A DNA stretch of 64,000 nt, from the NCBI GenBank assembly GCA_963931925.1, contig OZ007579.1, forward strand, positions 41,404,335 to 41,468,334, in the 5' to 3' direction. The notes beneath the pieces were generated by a model, which saw only the letters and a program-made list of their open reading frames with translations, searched no databases and was not told where the DNA came from. Made by a program: the position numbers and the translations under genes. Positions 1 to 10,940 of the stretch are shown here, one piece after another (the first letter of the stretch is position 1; every line of letters starts with the position of its first letter). The stretch comes from Onchidella celtica. Its lineage: Eukaryota > Mollusca > Gastropoda > Systellommatophora > Onchidiidae.

Positions 1-1048
1 ACTTAGAATCTAGATCTAGATCTAGAATCTAGATCTAATTCTAGGGCGACTAGGGATTCAGTCTACATTCAGTCTTTGTTCAACAATTCAGGCAAGGAAA
101 TTAAAAATGGGAAACCATTCGTGCTATTCCTGATAAAACTGGCACATTGTGCAATATAACAGCTACGCTACTTTGAAAAATAAACCATTCAATAATATTT
201 GTGGGCGATGTCACCAAGTGCAAAACGAAATTTACTGCTGCCCCAAGCACGCCGCCCACGACCACGTTCCGCTGCAGAGAATGCTGAGCCGGCTGGACCT
301 TGGGCGTCTTTAGAAGCAATTGATTTTGAACCTCTCAGTAATCTGAATGTTCCTAACAAAAGCATGATATGACCACTAATGCTCAAGATTTCAATAAAAA
401 TTTTTAAAAAACAAAAATTCAAAAGTACAATAATTCCCAAAATGGCCTTACTTAGCGTGGAGATGTGAGTTGACGGTCGCGGCCACGTTAGTCAGTCCAG
501 TTTGTGAAAACTAGAAATCTTACGGAACAAGGAATTTGTCATTTAAACGAACCACGAAACAGAGGAGTAAAAGCAGACAATTGGAAAGAAAGGAACAAAT
601 TATATATATTTTTCTTTTTATAATTTACTTTTTCAAACACTGGGTTCATAAAAAATACAGAATTGACTATTTGATTCTCCTCCTTTTTTCAAAGCTTGAA
701 TGCCTCTATGAATGCAAACAAAACTCAAGTATATCTACCAGACCCCAAACTGTTTTGCTATGAGCCAACATAAAAATGTGCATTGACATACCGCAGCCTA
801 CCTGGTCTGGCTGTAATATTGTGACATAATTTTTACCTACTTGTGATTCTGACTTGATAAGCTTGCAAAGGTCAATTTGATATCTAATAACATGTTCAGC
901 ATGATTTTCTAATGTTATTCCTTACACGTAATAGTAATAGGAATCCCCCCAACTCCGTTGATGTTTTTTATTAGTAATATTAGTATTACTCTATGTTTCG
1001 CAAACCCCAGCTTGGTTACATCCGAACGCACACAAGGCTGAGAGTCTA
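1..1048. other. No recognised gene; TCTAGA-rich start, two overlapping minus-strand frames
   Basis: Positions 1-45 are a short array of AGATCTAG/TCTAGA palindromes. Between about 101 and 440 the minus strand holds two overlapping open frames without ATG starts, in a locally GC-rich patch (200-310 and 455-490). One reads SKSIASKDAQGPAGSAFSAA and the other is hydrophobic. I do not recognise either. A candidate acceptor (CTTTTGTTAG) precedes them, so an exon of a neighbouring gene cannot be excluded. The rest is AT-rich and featureless. Confidence 0.3.
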
Positions 1049-1475
1049 TTAATTAATCGCTGTGGCTATTCTTACGGCAGCCTACCAACTTACCTAGGCT
1101 ATATTAGTCCATTGTCAGATTGATATGTAACGACGTGAGGGTCTAGTCAGTTTGTATCACCGAGGCCGTAGGCCGATGTTCTTCTGGGCAGTAGTCAGAC
1201 TGACATATCAGGGTGAGCCGCCGGGGTAGCTATGTATTGTTTTCACTCGGACTATAGAATGCATTCGGAAGTCCTTCTTAGAGTTAACGAGTGAAAACAA
1301 TACATAGCTACCCCGGCGGCTCACCCTGATATGTCAATCTGACTACTGCCCAGACGAACATCGGCCTACGGCCTCGATGATACAAACTGACTAGACCCTC
1401 ACGTCGTTACATATCAATCTGACAATGGACTAACAGTTGGTAGGCTGCCGTAAGAATAGCCACAGCGTTAATTAA
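1049..1475. repeat. Long inverted repeat (hairpin) with ~190-200 bp arms
   Basis: The left arm 1049-1249 and right arm 1288-1475 are reverse complements with few mismatches and one ~13 bp extra segment in the left arm (near 1100-1115). The loop is 38 bp (1250-1287). Ends are TTAATTAA-like. No coding potential. It could be a fold-back transposon or a MITE made of two arms. Confidence 0.93.
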
Positions 1476-1492
1476 AATAAAAGATCATTGTT

Positions 1493-1571
1493 CAAGGTGC
1501 CTTTATTGTATGTAGGGAAAAGGGAAAATCTTTATAATTTTGTATCCATTTCAAACAATAAAGGCACCTTG
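1493..1571. repeat. Short perfect inverted repeat, 17-bp arms
   Basis: CAAGGTGCCTTTATTGT at 1493-1509 is the exact reverse complement of 1555-1571, with a 45-bp AT-rich spacer. It lies 18 bp from the big hairpin and could be a separate tiny element or a stem in the same insertion. Confidence 0.85.
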
Positions 1572-2732
1572 AGCTGGCTATCAACGATTGCATCAGAGGT
1601 TCGGAAGTATGTTTTTCCATTGTTTATATTTTGTTTTTATCTTTAAATATGACTTGAAAACCTGAGGTTCAAGCAGATCTGGACTCAAGTGATCTCGATC
1701 TAGAAATAAAAGAAAATTGTTTTGTCTCTGACTCTAGTCTATATCCACAGAACACGCTACAATTTGCTGTCAGTGTGAAGAGTAAAGAAAAATAATATAC
1801 TGCTCCAAGCTACTTTACATTCATTAGAAATTTATTTACATTAGAAATTATTAGAAATGTCAAATCTATTTCGTCTACAGTCTACAACCAACAGAATAAT
1901 TGGATCTTACTTTTTCCCATTGCCTGTTGACATAAAATAACGTATCTTGAGATTTCGTCTCAAACATCTGGCTGAAGTCAGGCAAACCATGGATTCTCTG
2001 ATGTTCTGCAATAGATACTCACCGTTAGACTAGGCAATATTTCGCGGCCTCTGGATCACTCCCTCCAATAGTGACGTCCTCCCTTCGTCATTCATGCATC
2101 CAACTGACGTCAGAACAATTGCGCATACGGTTCAGTTGGAGTGCTCAGCGAATGCATACACGTGTGTTGTCTTTAATTCATCCTGCTTTGGGTCTCGTTT
2201 GCACATACTGCTGTGCAAACAATCCAAATCGTCGAAGAGATGGAGGGAATGAAAAATTGCCAAGAGAGGGAGGTATGAATAGCATATGGGTAAAAGAAAA
2301 AAAATTGGAGAAAAGCCTGAACAAGATAGAGAGGAGGGGGGAGTAAGTAAAAAGGAAAAAAAGGGGGGAACAATTAGAAATGGTGCAATTTGATCTGCAG
2401 CGGAATAAACAGGAGGGAAAGTCAGAAGGATAACTCCTCTCGCGGAAGGAGAACAAAACTTTAAGAAAAAGGTGAGGGAGGATGTTATGAAACGACCATC
2501 TGGGACTGCTGAGATCTTTACAAAAGAGTTTCTAGCAGCGAGCAAATTCTGTTGACCCAGTTAGACTATGAGAGTATTATTCCTTGTCGTATTAGATCAC
2601 CATTAAATCGGTGTTTTATGTAGCAATTATATCAGCTGAGGTGAAGAAAAAATCAAGGCGGGGGGTGGGGGCAGGTACAGATGAATCTACACCGGTGCTT
2701 AGGCTCCCCCAACTAAGTGACGCTGGCAAAAT
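1572..2732. other. No gene seen; one CRE-like site
   Basis: The stretch is AT-rich, with a purine-rich plus strand at 2220-2470 that creates spurious minus-strand frames. A perfect TGACGTCA palindrome lies at 2105-2112 with GTGACGTCC nearby at about 2070. These could be CREB/ATF sites but no transcript is evident. Confidence 0.4.
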
Positions 2733-2997
2733 GTGGGTGGATTTGACGAAATCGGGCTTAATGTGAAAGACCAAAATTCCTGAGAAAACCCCTCCAGGGG
2801 GGTGAGGGGTGGGGAGGGGGTAGGATTTTTCAACGGAAATTTAGATTTGCTTTTAATATGAAAGATTCGCCATTTTTCTACACTCACTTAAAATATTTTG
2901 CTTGAAATCGTCATAGAAATATTATATCTTGATTTTTCAAAGAGGTATAAGTTATAACAATTGATATTAGCAGTCCCGTTTTGTCAGATCCACTCAC
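2733..2997. mobile_element. Short TIR element, family C, copy 1
   Basis: Ends are GTGGGTGGATTTGACGAAAT at the left and the reverse complement of a near match at the right (GTGAGTGGATCTGACAAAAC), an imperfect TIR of about 28 bp bounding 265 bp. A second copy is at 5329-5557 and a partial one near 26646. No coding capacity, as expected for a MITE. Confidence 0.75.
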
Positions 2998-3218
2998 AAA
3001 TAGTATCTGTCACAGCATTGTTGCTTTTATGTATCTTTCCCAGTCACAGTGACTCATTTTGAACTGCTGAACTGTTTTAGGATATCAGTGATAGTTTTAT
3101 TCCACAATTATTATTTTTTTTAGAAACTGTTTCGGTGAGGACAGTTTCTAAGAGAAGTCGAATGAACAAAAATATAGCTGAACAGTGTATCATCTGTTCG
3201 GGTTTACTTGAAAACGTT

Positions 3219-3219
3219 A

Positions 3220-3250
<31 letters not shown>

Positions 3251-3538
3251 CTCATTCGTTTCTATGTGTGTTTGTGCGAGGGAGATAGAGAGAGGTAGCG
3301 AGAGAGAAAGAGAGAGAAGGGTGTGTGTAAGAAGAGAGAGAAAGGTGTGTGTGTGAGAGAGAGAGAAATACAGAAAGAGAAGGGGGAGAGAGAGAAAGGG
3401 AAAAGGAGAGAGAGAGAGCAAGAGAGATGGAGAGAGAGAGAGAAAGAGGGAAAGAGAAAGGCAAAGAGAGAGAGGGGGAGAGAGAGAAAGCGCGAGCGAC
3501 AGAGAGAAAGAGAAAGGGGAGGAGGAGGGAATAGGAGA

Positions 3539-3573
<35 letters not shown>
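3219..3573. repeat. CT/GT/AG mirror microsatellite
   Basis: A (CT)13 block at 3219-3244 is followed by a GT-rich joint and about 300 bp of impure (AG)n. The CT and AG parts are complementary and could pair. All frames here are repeat artefacts. Confidence 0.95.
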
Positions 3574-3576
<3 letters not shown>

Positions 3577-4881
3577 CAGTAGCTGTGTTATATATATACA
3601 TGTTTGTTTTTGCCCAACAATTAAGGTCCTTGGTGACTTAAATTTAGCTTGCTGGTTTTAATTTTCATTCTTTTAGAACTTATTATAAACAATGTAGTTC
3701 GTTTGATAACAGTTTCTAACCTAAGGATTGGCCTTGTAAAACAAAGAACTTCTATTGGGGGGGGGGGGGGGGACGACCACATTTTCACTAACTTTTACTA
3801 TAAATAATTTAGTTTAAACAAAACAGATGGTCGGTCTACCGTTATGGTTACTGTTTGCACGTCAGGAAATCGATGGCTGGTTTCTAAGAAGTAAAAAAAA
3901 GTTACCTTAATAGTTCGTCCTTTGCACTTACTACAAAATCCAAATTGGATCAATAAAAGCTGGTGCTTAACGGTGCAAGCTGATACAACTTTCACGTTTC
4001 TTTCTATAATTTAATATCGGGGGTTCGATCCAGCACAGTAATAGCAGTTTTGTGTTACCCAGTGTTCCATTATAACCTCGGAGGTGTGTAAAAAAAAAAA
4101 ATGCTGTTGTTATAAGCACGTACGCACACTAAACGTTTTCCACTAGCTGCGCGTACGTATAAGTACTATCTCTAACCCCGTCTTATCCTCAAATCTTATC
4201 GAATCCCTGACCCTCTACCCTACCCTTTCAACAACAACAACAAAAAAAACAGGAGGAAAACAGTGAGAAAACCTGAAAGAATAATTAATCATAATTAGTT
4301 AAGGCTGTTGTCAAGGAGTATTTCGGGAGGACCTCTCGAGCTCTGGAGTCATAGAAGGCTTTAAAATATTAAAATACGTACCCTAGCGCCAAAAAAAAAA
4401 ACCCAAAAAAACTTGGGGAACGTACGTACTTGTAAACAAAAAAAAAAAAATTCAAAACGAAAAAAAAAAAACCCGACCATGGTAAAGTATCATGACTCGA
4501 TCATTTCTTTTTTCGAAAATCGATATATTTGGCCTGATCGTGGCCGTTGAGAGCCAGCAGCCAGCAGGCTGTTATAAGGGGGAGGGGGGGGGGTTAATTC
4601 TGAAAATTAAGGATTAAACACAGAGGTGTATAGTACTATCTGTAGAACGCGCAGGGATTATAATGTTTTTGCCTTTTTTTTTTTTCAATATCGTAACTGT
4701 TAAGTCGGATAAAGAAAGCTACGGTATTTAGTTTCTTTGCTTCTCCTGAAAAAAAAATTGTAAAAGGAGTTGCGATGGTTTACCACGTGGCCCTCGATTT
4801 GAGCCATATGTGGCCAAATTGGCTTTTTTCTTGCACACTGAATTTTTGGGGTTAGAACTAGATTCAACAAGAGAGCAGGCC
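3574..4881. other. No gene seen; homopolymer-rich
   Basis: Contains G and A runs (3759-3772, about 4390-4470) and CGTACGTA motifs near 4120 and 4425. I see no coding frame or recognisable element. Confidence 0.5.
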
Positions 4882-5200
4882 TATGTATTTATAGAGAGAT
4901 CTCACTTCCGCCAAATCGCGAAACTATAGGTCGCTGTGGTAAACAAGAATTGAAAGAGACCGTCTTCACAAAAGATAGTATGCATATCTGTTTACATTGG
5001 TTTGTTCATACTTTTGGGCTGATTGAAATGATTTAAAACCGTGTGTAAGCTCCTATAATGCCCCTTGGAAATGCACAAAAAGGGTATTGTTTACCGCAGC
5101 GACTTGCTTTCGGCTCCATGCTAACAGTGCAGTTTCACTGAGCCTCCCGTATCTCGCAGTGTAAATAGACCAATAGTGAAACCTCTCCTTAAATACTAAC
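4882..5200. mobile_element. Short TIR element, family B, copy 1
   Basis: The segment is a reverse-oriented relative of 18066-18384 over its whole length. Its ends are an imperfect TIR (GTATTTATAGAGAGATCTCAC-like against GTATTTAAGGAGAGGTTTCAC). Inside is a second inverted pair: GGTCGCTGTGGTAAACAA near 4930 and TTGTTTACCGCAGCGAC near 5090. Nested inverted repeats suggest a fold-back MITE. Confidence 0.75.
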
Positions 5201-5328
5201 TCCCTGGTTCAACCAACTGTCACAGCAATTTCTCACTGGCAACAAAATGGCCGAATAATTTTTTTTTTTTTTTAATTGGCCACAAGTTAAAAAAAAACAA
5301 CAACACCCAACCTATATTGTGAATACTT

Positions 5329-5557
5329 GTGAGTGGATCTGGCGATATCAAGCTTAATTTCTAATTTCTACACCTTTTCAAAAAATCAAAAATAAAAACA
5401 TTTCAAGCAAGATATTTAACTGAATGCAGAAAAGTGGCTAGATCTAATCTTTCATAGCCTACTATAAGAAAATTTCAATTTTCATACAAAATTCTCCCCT
5501 CCCCCCGAGGAGTTTTCTGTTTGTCACCTTAAGCCCGATTTTGCAAGATCCACTCAC
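5329..5557. mobile_element. Short TIR element, family C, copy 2
   Basis: Begins GTGAGTGGATCTGGCGATAT and ends AAGCCCGATTTTGCAAGATC then CACTCAC, the same TIR as 2733-2997. Length is 229 bp. The similarity to copy 1 extends a few bases past the TIR (GGCAAAATGTGAGTGGAT in reverse), so the true end may be slightly further out. Confidence 0.75.
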
Positions 5558-6651
5558 ATTTTGGCAACCTGGAACAGACAGGCCAGTGTTAACCCAGATA
5601 CACGCTGCTGTTATTATCTATAATTATGTAGGTCACTGGTGTAACCTCAGTTAAACAAAACAAAACAAAACGAAACGACCTTAAATGAAAAATTATATAA
5701 CAATAAGATAAAATGGAGATCATCACAGCCTCGACCTGAACATCACAGCCTCGATCTGAACACGACACCGAAACTGGTTCTACTGAAATAAGCATGATGA
5801 CCACCTAAACATGGAAACGTTATGAGGATCAGCGTTGTTGGGGAAGATTTTAAAAAATTCAAAGAATCTCACATAAAAAAAATCCCAAGATGATGTTAAA
5901 ACAAAAATAATTTCAAGATTTTTTTCCAACCCAAAGAACACGTTTGAAATGTACAATTTCACCCGAGACACTGGATACCGAGACGGTTCAACTCGCAAAA
6001 TTCCGTCCGTCGTCTTCCGGCACGTTTCATCCAAGTCAACAATGCAACAGTTCGCACCACGCCCTTTCATAATTGAACGAAAAAGATTAGTACCACGGAG
6101 CTCTCTATAGTCAAAGAAGGAATGGTCCGTCTCGGTAATCTATGCCTCGGATTTCACAATAATACTGAATATTAGCTCGTAGATCATGCTGTGTGAAAGA
6201 TACGGTACTCAAACTACCCATTAATTTAATTTTTAAGACATAATTTAAAGCATTGTGAGAGGAAGGGCACTTTTTTAAAATGTCATTTACGGGGAGTATT
6301 GTCGGTGCTTGAGATAAGAGGTCCCGATATTTTTTCTATGTTTTCTTTTGACCTTTCTTTCTTTAACAGATAAATAATAATAAATATAAAAAGAACCGAA
6401 ACAGCCCAAGATCTTTGGAAAAAAAAAACAAATGCCAAGATCCCGAGACAGCGGCTAAAATCTCAGGATCTTGGGGAAAATCCCATGGACCGGCAACGCT
6501 GATGGGGATGTGTTGGATTCGGCGGCTCGGGAGATCATCCCGACTGGACAAAAGGCCTTTACGACATCACTCACTAAAGCTTCCTGATGCTACCAAAATG
6601 AGAAAATCCAGCTCTGAGATACGTGACAGCGGTTCTTAACCTTTTTTGACG
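5558..6651. other. No gene seen
   Basis: Only a short direct duplication (ACATCACAGCCTCGA-type units near 5717-5760) and an inexact palindromic patch around 6405-6480 (AAGATCTTGG, CAAGATCCCG, AGGATCTTGG). No coding frame is convincing. Confidence 0.5.
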
Positions 6652-8486
6652 CAACCATAGTTTTCATCCCCCATCGACCCCTTTCATAGTTTTCGTCCCT
6701 CCATCGACCCCTTTCGTAGTTTTCGTCCCCCATCGACCCCTTTGATAGTTTTCGTCCCTCCATCGACCCCTTTCATAGTTTTCGTCCCCCATCGCCATCT
6801 GTCATAGTTTTCGTCCCCCCATCGACCCCTTTCATAGCTTTCGTCCCCCCATCGACATCTTTCGTAGTTTTCGTCCCCCATCGTCCCCTTGCATAGTTTT
6901 CGTCCCCCATCGACCCCTTGCATAGTTTTCGTCCCCCATCGACCCCTTTCATAGTTTTCGTCCCCCCATCGACCCCTTTCGTAGTTTTCGTCCCCCATCG
7001 ACCCCTTGCATAGTTTTCGTCCCCCATCGACCCCTTGCATAGTTTTCGTCCCCCCATCGACCCCTTTCGTAGTTTTCGTCCCCCATCGACCCCTTTCATA
7101 GTTTTCGTCCCCCATCGCCATCTTTCATAGTTTTCGTCCCCCATCGCCATCTTTCATAGTTTTCGTCCCCCATCGCCATCTTTCATAGTTTTCGTCCCCC
7201 ATCGCCATCTTTCATAGTTTTCGTCCCCCATCGCAATCTTTCATAGTTTTCGTCCCCCATCGACCCCTTTCATAGTTTTCGTCCCCCATCGACCCCTTAC
7301 ATAGTTTTCGTCCCTCCATCGACCCCTTTCATAGTTTTCGTCCCTCCATCGACCCCTTGCATAGTTTTCGTCCCTCCATCGACCCCTTGCATATTTTTCG
7401 TCCCCCATCGACCCCTTGCATAGTTTTCGTCCCTCCATCGACCCCTTTCATAGTTTTCGTCCCTCCATCGACCCCTTTCGTAGTTTTCGTCCCTCCATCG
7501 ACCCCTTGCATAGTTTTCGTCCCCCATCGACCCCTTGCATAGTTTTCGTCCCTCCATCGACCCCTTGCATAGTTTTCGTCCACCCATCGACCCCTTGCAT
7601 CGTTTTCGTCCCTCCATCGACCCCTTTCATAGTTTTCGTCCCCCATCGACCCCTTGCATAGTTTTCGTCCCCCATCGACCCCTTGCATAGTTTTCGTCCC
7701 TCCATCGACCCCTTTCATAGTTTTCGTCCCCCATTGACCCCTTTCATAGTTTTCGTCCCCCAACGACCCCTTTCATAGTTTTCGTCCTCCCATCGACCCC
7801 TTTGATAGTTTTCGTCCCTCCATCGACCCCTTTCATAGTTTTCGTCCTCCATCGACCCCTTTGATAGTTTTCGTCCCCCATCGACCCCTTTCATAGTTTT
7901 CGTCCCCCATCGACCCCTTTCATAGTTTTCGTCCCCCATCGCCATCTTTCATAGTTTTCGTCCCCCATCGCCATCTTTCATAGTTTTCGTCCCCCATCGC
8001 CATCTTTCATAGTTTTCGTCCCCCATCGACCCCTTTCATAGTTTTCGTCCCCCATCGCCATCTTTCATAGTTTTCGTCCCCCATCGACCCCTTTCATAGT
8101 TTTCGTCCCCCATCGCCATCTTTCATAGTTTTCGTCCCCCATCGACCCCTTTCATAGTTTTCGTCCCCCATCGCCATCTTTCATAGTTTTCGTCCCCCAT
8201 CGACCCCTTTCATAGTTTTCGTCCCCCCATCGACCCCTTTCATAGTTTTCGTCCCCCCATCGACCCCTTTCATAGTTTTCGTCCCCCCATCGACCCCTTT
8301 CATAGTTTTCGTCCCCCCATCGACCCCTTTCATAGTTTTCGTCCCCCCATCGACCCCTTTCATAGTTTTCGTCCCCCCATCGACCCCTTTCATAGTTTTC
8401 GTCCCCCCATCGATCCCTTTCAGTTTTCGCCCCCCCCCGGTCGCCCTTTTCTTCGTTTTTGTCCGCCCCACCCCCCCCCCCCCCCC
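6652..8486. repeat. Minisatellite, 29/30-bp unit, about 60 copies
   Basis: The unit reads GTCCCCCATCGACCCCTTT then CATAGTTTTC (29 bp, or 30 with an extra C). Variants carry GCCATCTTT, TTGCAT or TTTCGT. At 8211-8410 six to seven units are identical 30-mers, a recently homogenised block. It ends in a C-rich tract at 8470-8486. All three minus frames of the unit lack stops, which explains long decapeptide-like frames. Confidence 0.97.
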
Positions 8487-8607
8487 GAGAGGCGATATCG
8501 CCCCCGTTGAGAACCAGGCCACAACTGAAATTACTGATGTTGAGACACGATCTGACTTTGTGATATCCTTACGTCACCAGATCAAGGACTTTGACATGTC
8601 TGTTATG

Positions 8608-9487
8608 TAATAATAATAATAATAATAATATATAAATTTATATAGCGCCAGGACTAAAACATTAAAAGCTCTAGGCGCTGTACACAGTAAAAAATCATAA
8701 AAGCACATTCAAATAAACTTACACACACACAGACAAACTAGTTTTATACATCCATAGCAAGCTATAAAATTCAGTTTTTAAAAAGAAATGTTTTTAACCT
8801 GTTTTTAAATATGTTTAGAGAGGCAGAATTTCGAACCTCTTGTGGTAAAGAATTCCACACACACGGACCAAAACAACTAAAAGCTCTATCTCCATAATTT
8901 GATGTTTTACACCTGGGAACAACCAGTTTGTTTTCTGTAGTAGATCTTAAAAATCTATCAGACTCATGTTTTTTCAAAAGTTCCGAAAGATAGGAGGGAG
9001 CTGAACCTTCAAGACATTTGTAAACCAAAACTGCAGCTTTAAATTTTATTCTGTTTTCAACAGTAAGCCAGTGAAGTTGGTCAATAAGGCTTGAGGCAGA
9101 TTCTCTTTTTGATTTTCTAAAAATCAGTCTAGCTGCATTATTCTGAATTATCTGAAGGCGTTTTATTTTGTTGCTCGGAATTCCAAAGAGCAGAGAGTTA
9201 CAATAATCAAGCTTTGAAAACATAAGTGAAGTGATAAGTATTCGAGTTGCCTCTTGGGATATGAATGGACGAATAGAGCTGATGTTTTTTAATTGAAACA
9301 TTAATGATCGACATAATGAACTTATTTGATTTTCCATGCTGAGATCTGATTCTAAAATTGTGCCTAAGTTTTTAACTTTATTCACGTTTGCTACAGTGCT
9401 TTCACCAAGATTTAATTTTACATTTTTAATTGCAGTAATTTGTCTTTTCTTTCCAATAATCATAACTTCTGTTTTGTCTTCATTACG
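8608..9487 (-). mobile_element. 5'-truncated L2/CR1 LINE fragment
   Basis: The minus-strand frame (230 residues at 8771-9463, extendable to about 9487 as NEDKTEVMIIGKK) is homologous to the C-terminal third of the L2 protein at 53.97-57.6 kb. Shared blocks include [27 protein letters not shown] and ERIRFK-like text. The RT catalytic part is missing. Downstream are AGCGCCTAGAGCT and GGCGCTATATAAAT, then a run of ATT repeats at 8608-8630, so the 3' end is complete. The remaining frame has no stops, which suggests a fairly young truncated copy, but from a subfamily different from the 54 kb element. Confidence 0.9.
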
Positions 9488-9499
9488 TGTATCTAATTA

Positions 9500-9680
9500 C
9501 CCTTATAGCAATCCTACCTCTGTTTGCTCTCAGGAATGACGTCATGTAGATCCGATGGTTACGACATCGCACCGCTGTTGGTTTGATAGGAAATCCTTTC
9601 CCGACGATCATCCTGTTACTCCTACCGAGATCCTATTCTTAGACGAAACTATGCTGGATAGGCGCAGAGTTGTTGGCTGG
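9500..9680. mobile_element. Family D TIR-element relative, diverged
   Basis: Shares TACGACATCGCACCG-type core and a GTTGGCTGG-type end with copies at 11421-11602, 21563-21725 and 39340-39543. It abuts the truncated 5' end of the L2 fragment. Confidence 0.5.
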
Positions 9681-10240
9681 ATATCGATTGTCACTCTTCA
9701 ATAGCTCGGCGGTCAGTTGGGCAAGTGTAGTGGTTCTTGACCAGGGGAGAGTGGATTGTGCACTGCACAAGGGAAAATACGTAGGTCGTTAAACAATCCA
9801 CTAAATGTAGCCTGGATAATAATTATTAATATTATTCTATATTGTGAAAGTGCCGTATAGTCCCTTTTATCTATTCCCTAATGTTCTTGGGAATATCTAG
9901 CCCGGCCGCTACCTAGCAGTACCTAGTGGGCTGAGTCGAGTTAACGGTGGGGTGTTTTGTCTTTACGGGTCTCTAGGTAGCGGCCTGAATAGAACCGGCC
10001 TTTGTTCTTACTATTCCAGATTTTACACAATAATTTCCACTGACGTGCAATTCGATCCCCATTCCTGAATTCCATTCACTTGGTTTGTCCCATCAGTGTC
10101 ACTAGATCTATGGAATCAAACCTAAAGTGTGAGGAAACTAAAGCCATGGGGTTTGAATATACGGGTGGGGGTGGGGGTGGGGTGGGGGAACAGGTTTTGA
10201 AAGGTAAAAAAAACAACAACACAGATTTAATGACTGCAGT
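9681..10240. other. No gene seen
   Basis: Holds two copies of a CGGCCGCTACCTAG / CTAGGTAGCGGCC inverted pair (about 9903 and 9972) and a GGGTG run at 10164-10188. No coding frame. Confidence 0.4.
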
Positions 10241-10506
10241 AAAGGGAATGGGATTTAATGACACGGTTAATATATTTAAATTTACCGATGACATCATGGG
10301 ACATTCGAACTGTTCAACGCGGTGGTTAAGCACAGTGTTGTTATGGACTTTGTGAGGGCGATTCGAGGCACAAAGATCAACTGCACATTAAAAGTGTTTA
10401 CAAAGTCCATAACAGTATTGACAGTGCTTAACCGCCGCGTTGGACAGTTCGAATGTCCCTTGACGTAAATCTAAATATAGTAACTGACATTCAGTCCCGT
10501 TCCCTA
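10241..10506. repeat. Inverted repeat (hairpin), arms ~110 bp
   Basis: Left arm 10241-10353 and right arm 10400-10506 are reverse complements with moderate mismatches. The inner part is best (ACATTCGAACTGTTCAACGC against its complement; TTATGGACTTTGT against ACAAAGTCCATAA). Loop is 46 bp. A frame across the left arm is not a gene. Confidence 0.9.
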
Positions 10507-10713
10507 TAGCGTTTGTGTTGCAATCCTTGCAGGTGGAAGACTATAGGGGTTATATAAATTTATGTTTTCTCCCATTTTTCCAATGCCCAGACACGCCAGG
10601 GATTGAATGTGACTGTCAGAAGGCGCTGGCGGCCATCACGGGATGGGTCGCGACTCATTGAGTCGTCGTGTTTGTAAACGGAGCCACGTAGACCTTTGAC
10701 TATGAGAAGGTTT

Positions 10714-10940
10714 ATCTGTATGTCTGTCTGTACTATCTATCTATCTATCTATTCTATCTATTTATTTATCTATTCTATCTATCTTATCTATTTCTCTCTT
10801 CTATCCCTCTCTATCTCGGTCTCTCTCTCTATTCTATCTGTCTATCTATTCTATTTATCTATCTATCTTATCTATCTATCTCTTTTATCTCCCTCTCTCT
10901 CTCTATGTCTTAACTATCTATCTATCTATCTTATCAATCT
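10714..10940. repeat. (ATCT)n microsatellite, impure
   Basis: Tetranucleotide TATC runs broken by TATT, CTCT and TTATC interruptions. Confidence 0.95.

Noticed and set aside
2105..2112. TGACGTCA as an active CRE promoter site
   Set aside because: One perfect octamer without a nearby first exon or TATA is weak; noted in the region entry only.
2132..2545. 137-codon Phe/Ser/Leu-rich minus-strand frame
   Set aside because: Arises from a purine-rich plus strand; no recognised motif or start context.
3077..3664. Ser/Leu- and Arg/Glu-rich frames over AG repeats (also 13218-13585, 28257-28860, 38482-38899)
   Set aside because: Pure translation of dinucleotide repeats.
6652..8486. CRISPR-like array (about 29-bp repeats)
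   Set aside because: Units are directly adjacent with no unique spacers, and the context is a eukaryotic gene locus. The same applies to 46005-48960.
6684..8522. Long minus-strand frames with MKGVDGGTKT-type repeats
   Set aside because: They follow from a 29/30-bp minisatellite unit that lacks stops in every minus frame, and most begin and end within the array without other gene signals.
10076..10355. Frames over the left arm of the 10.2 kb hairpin
   Set aside because: They depend on the GGGTG run and palindrome arm; no domain or codon signal.
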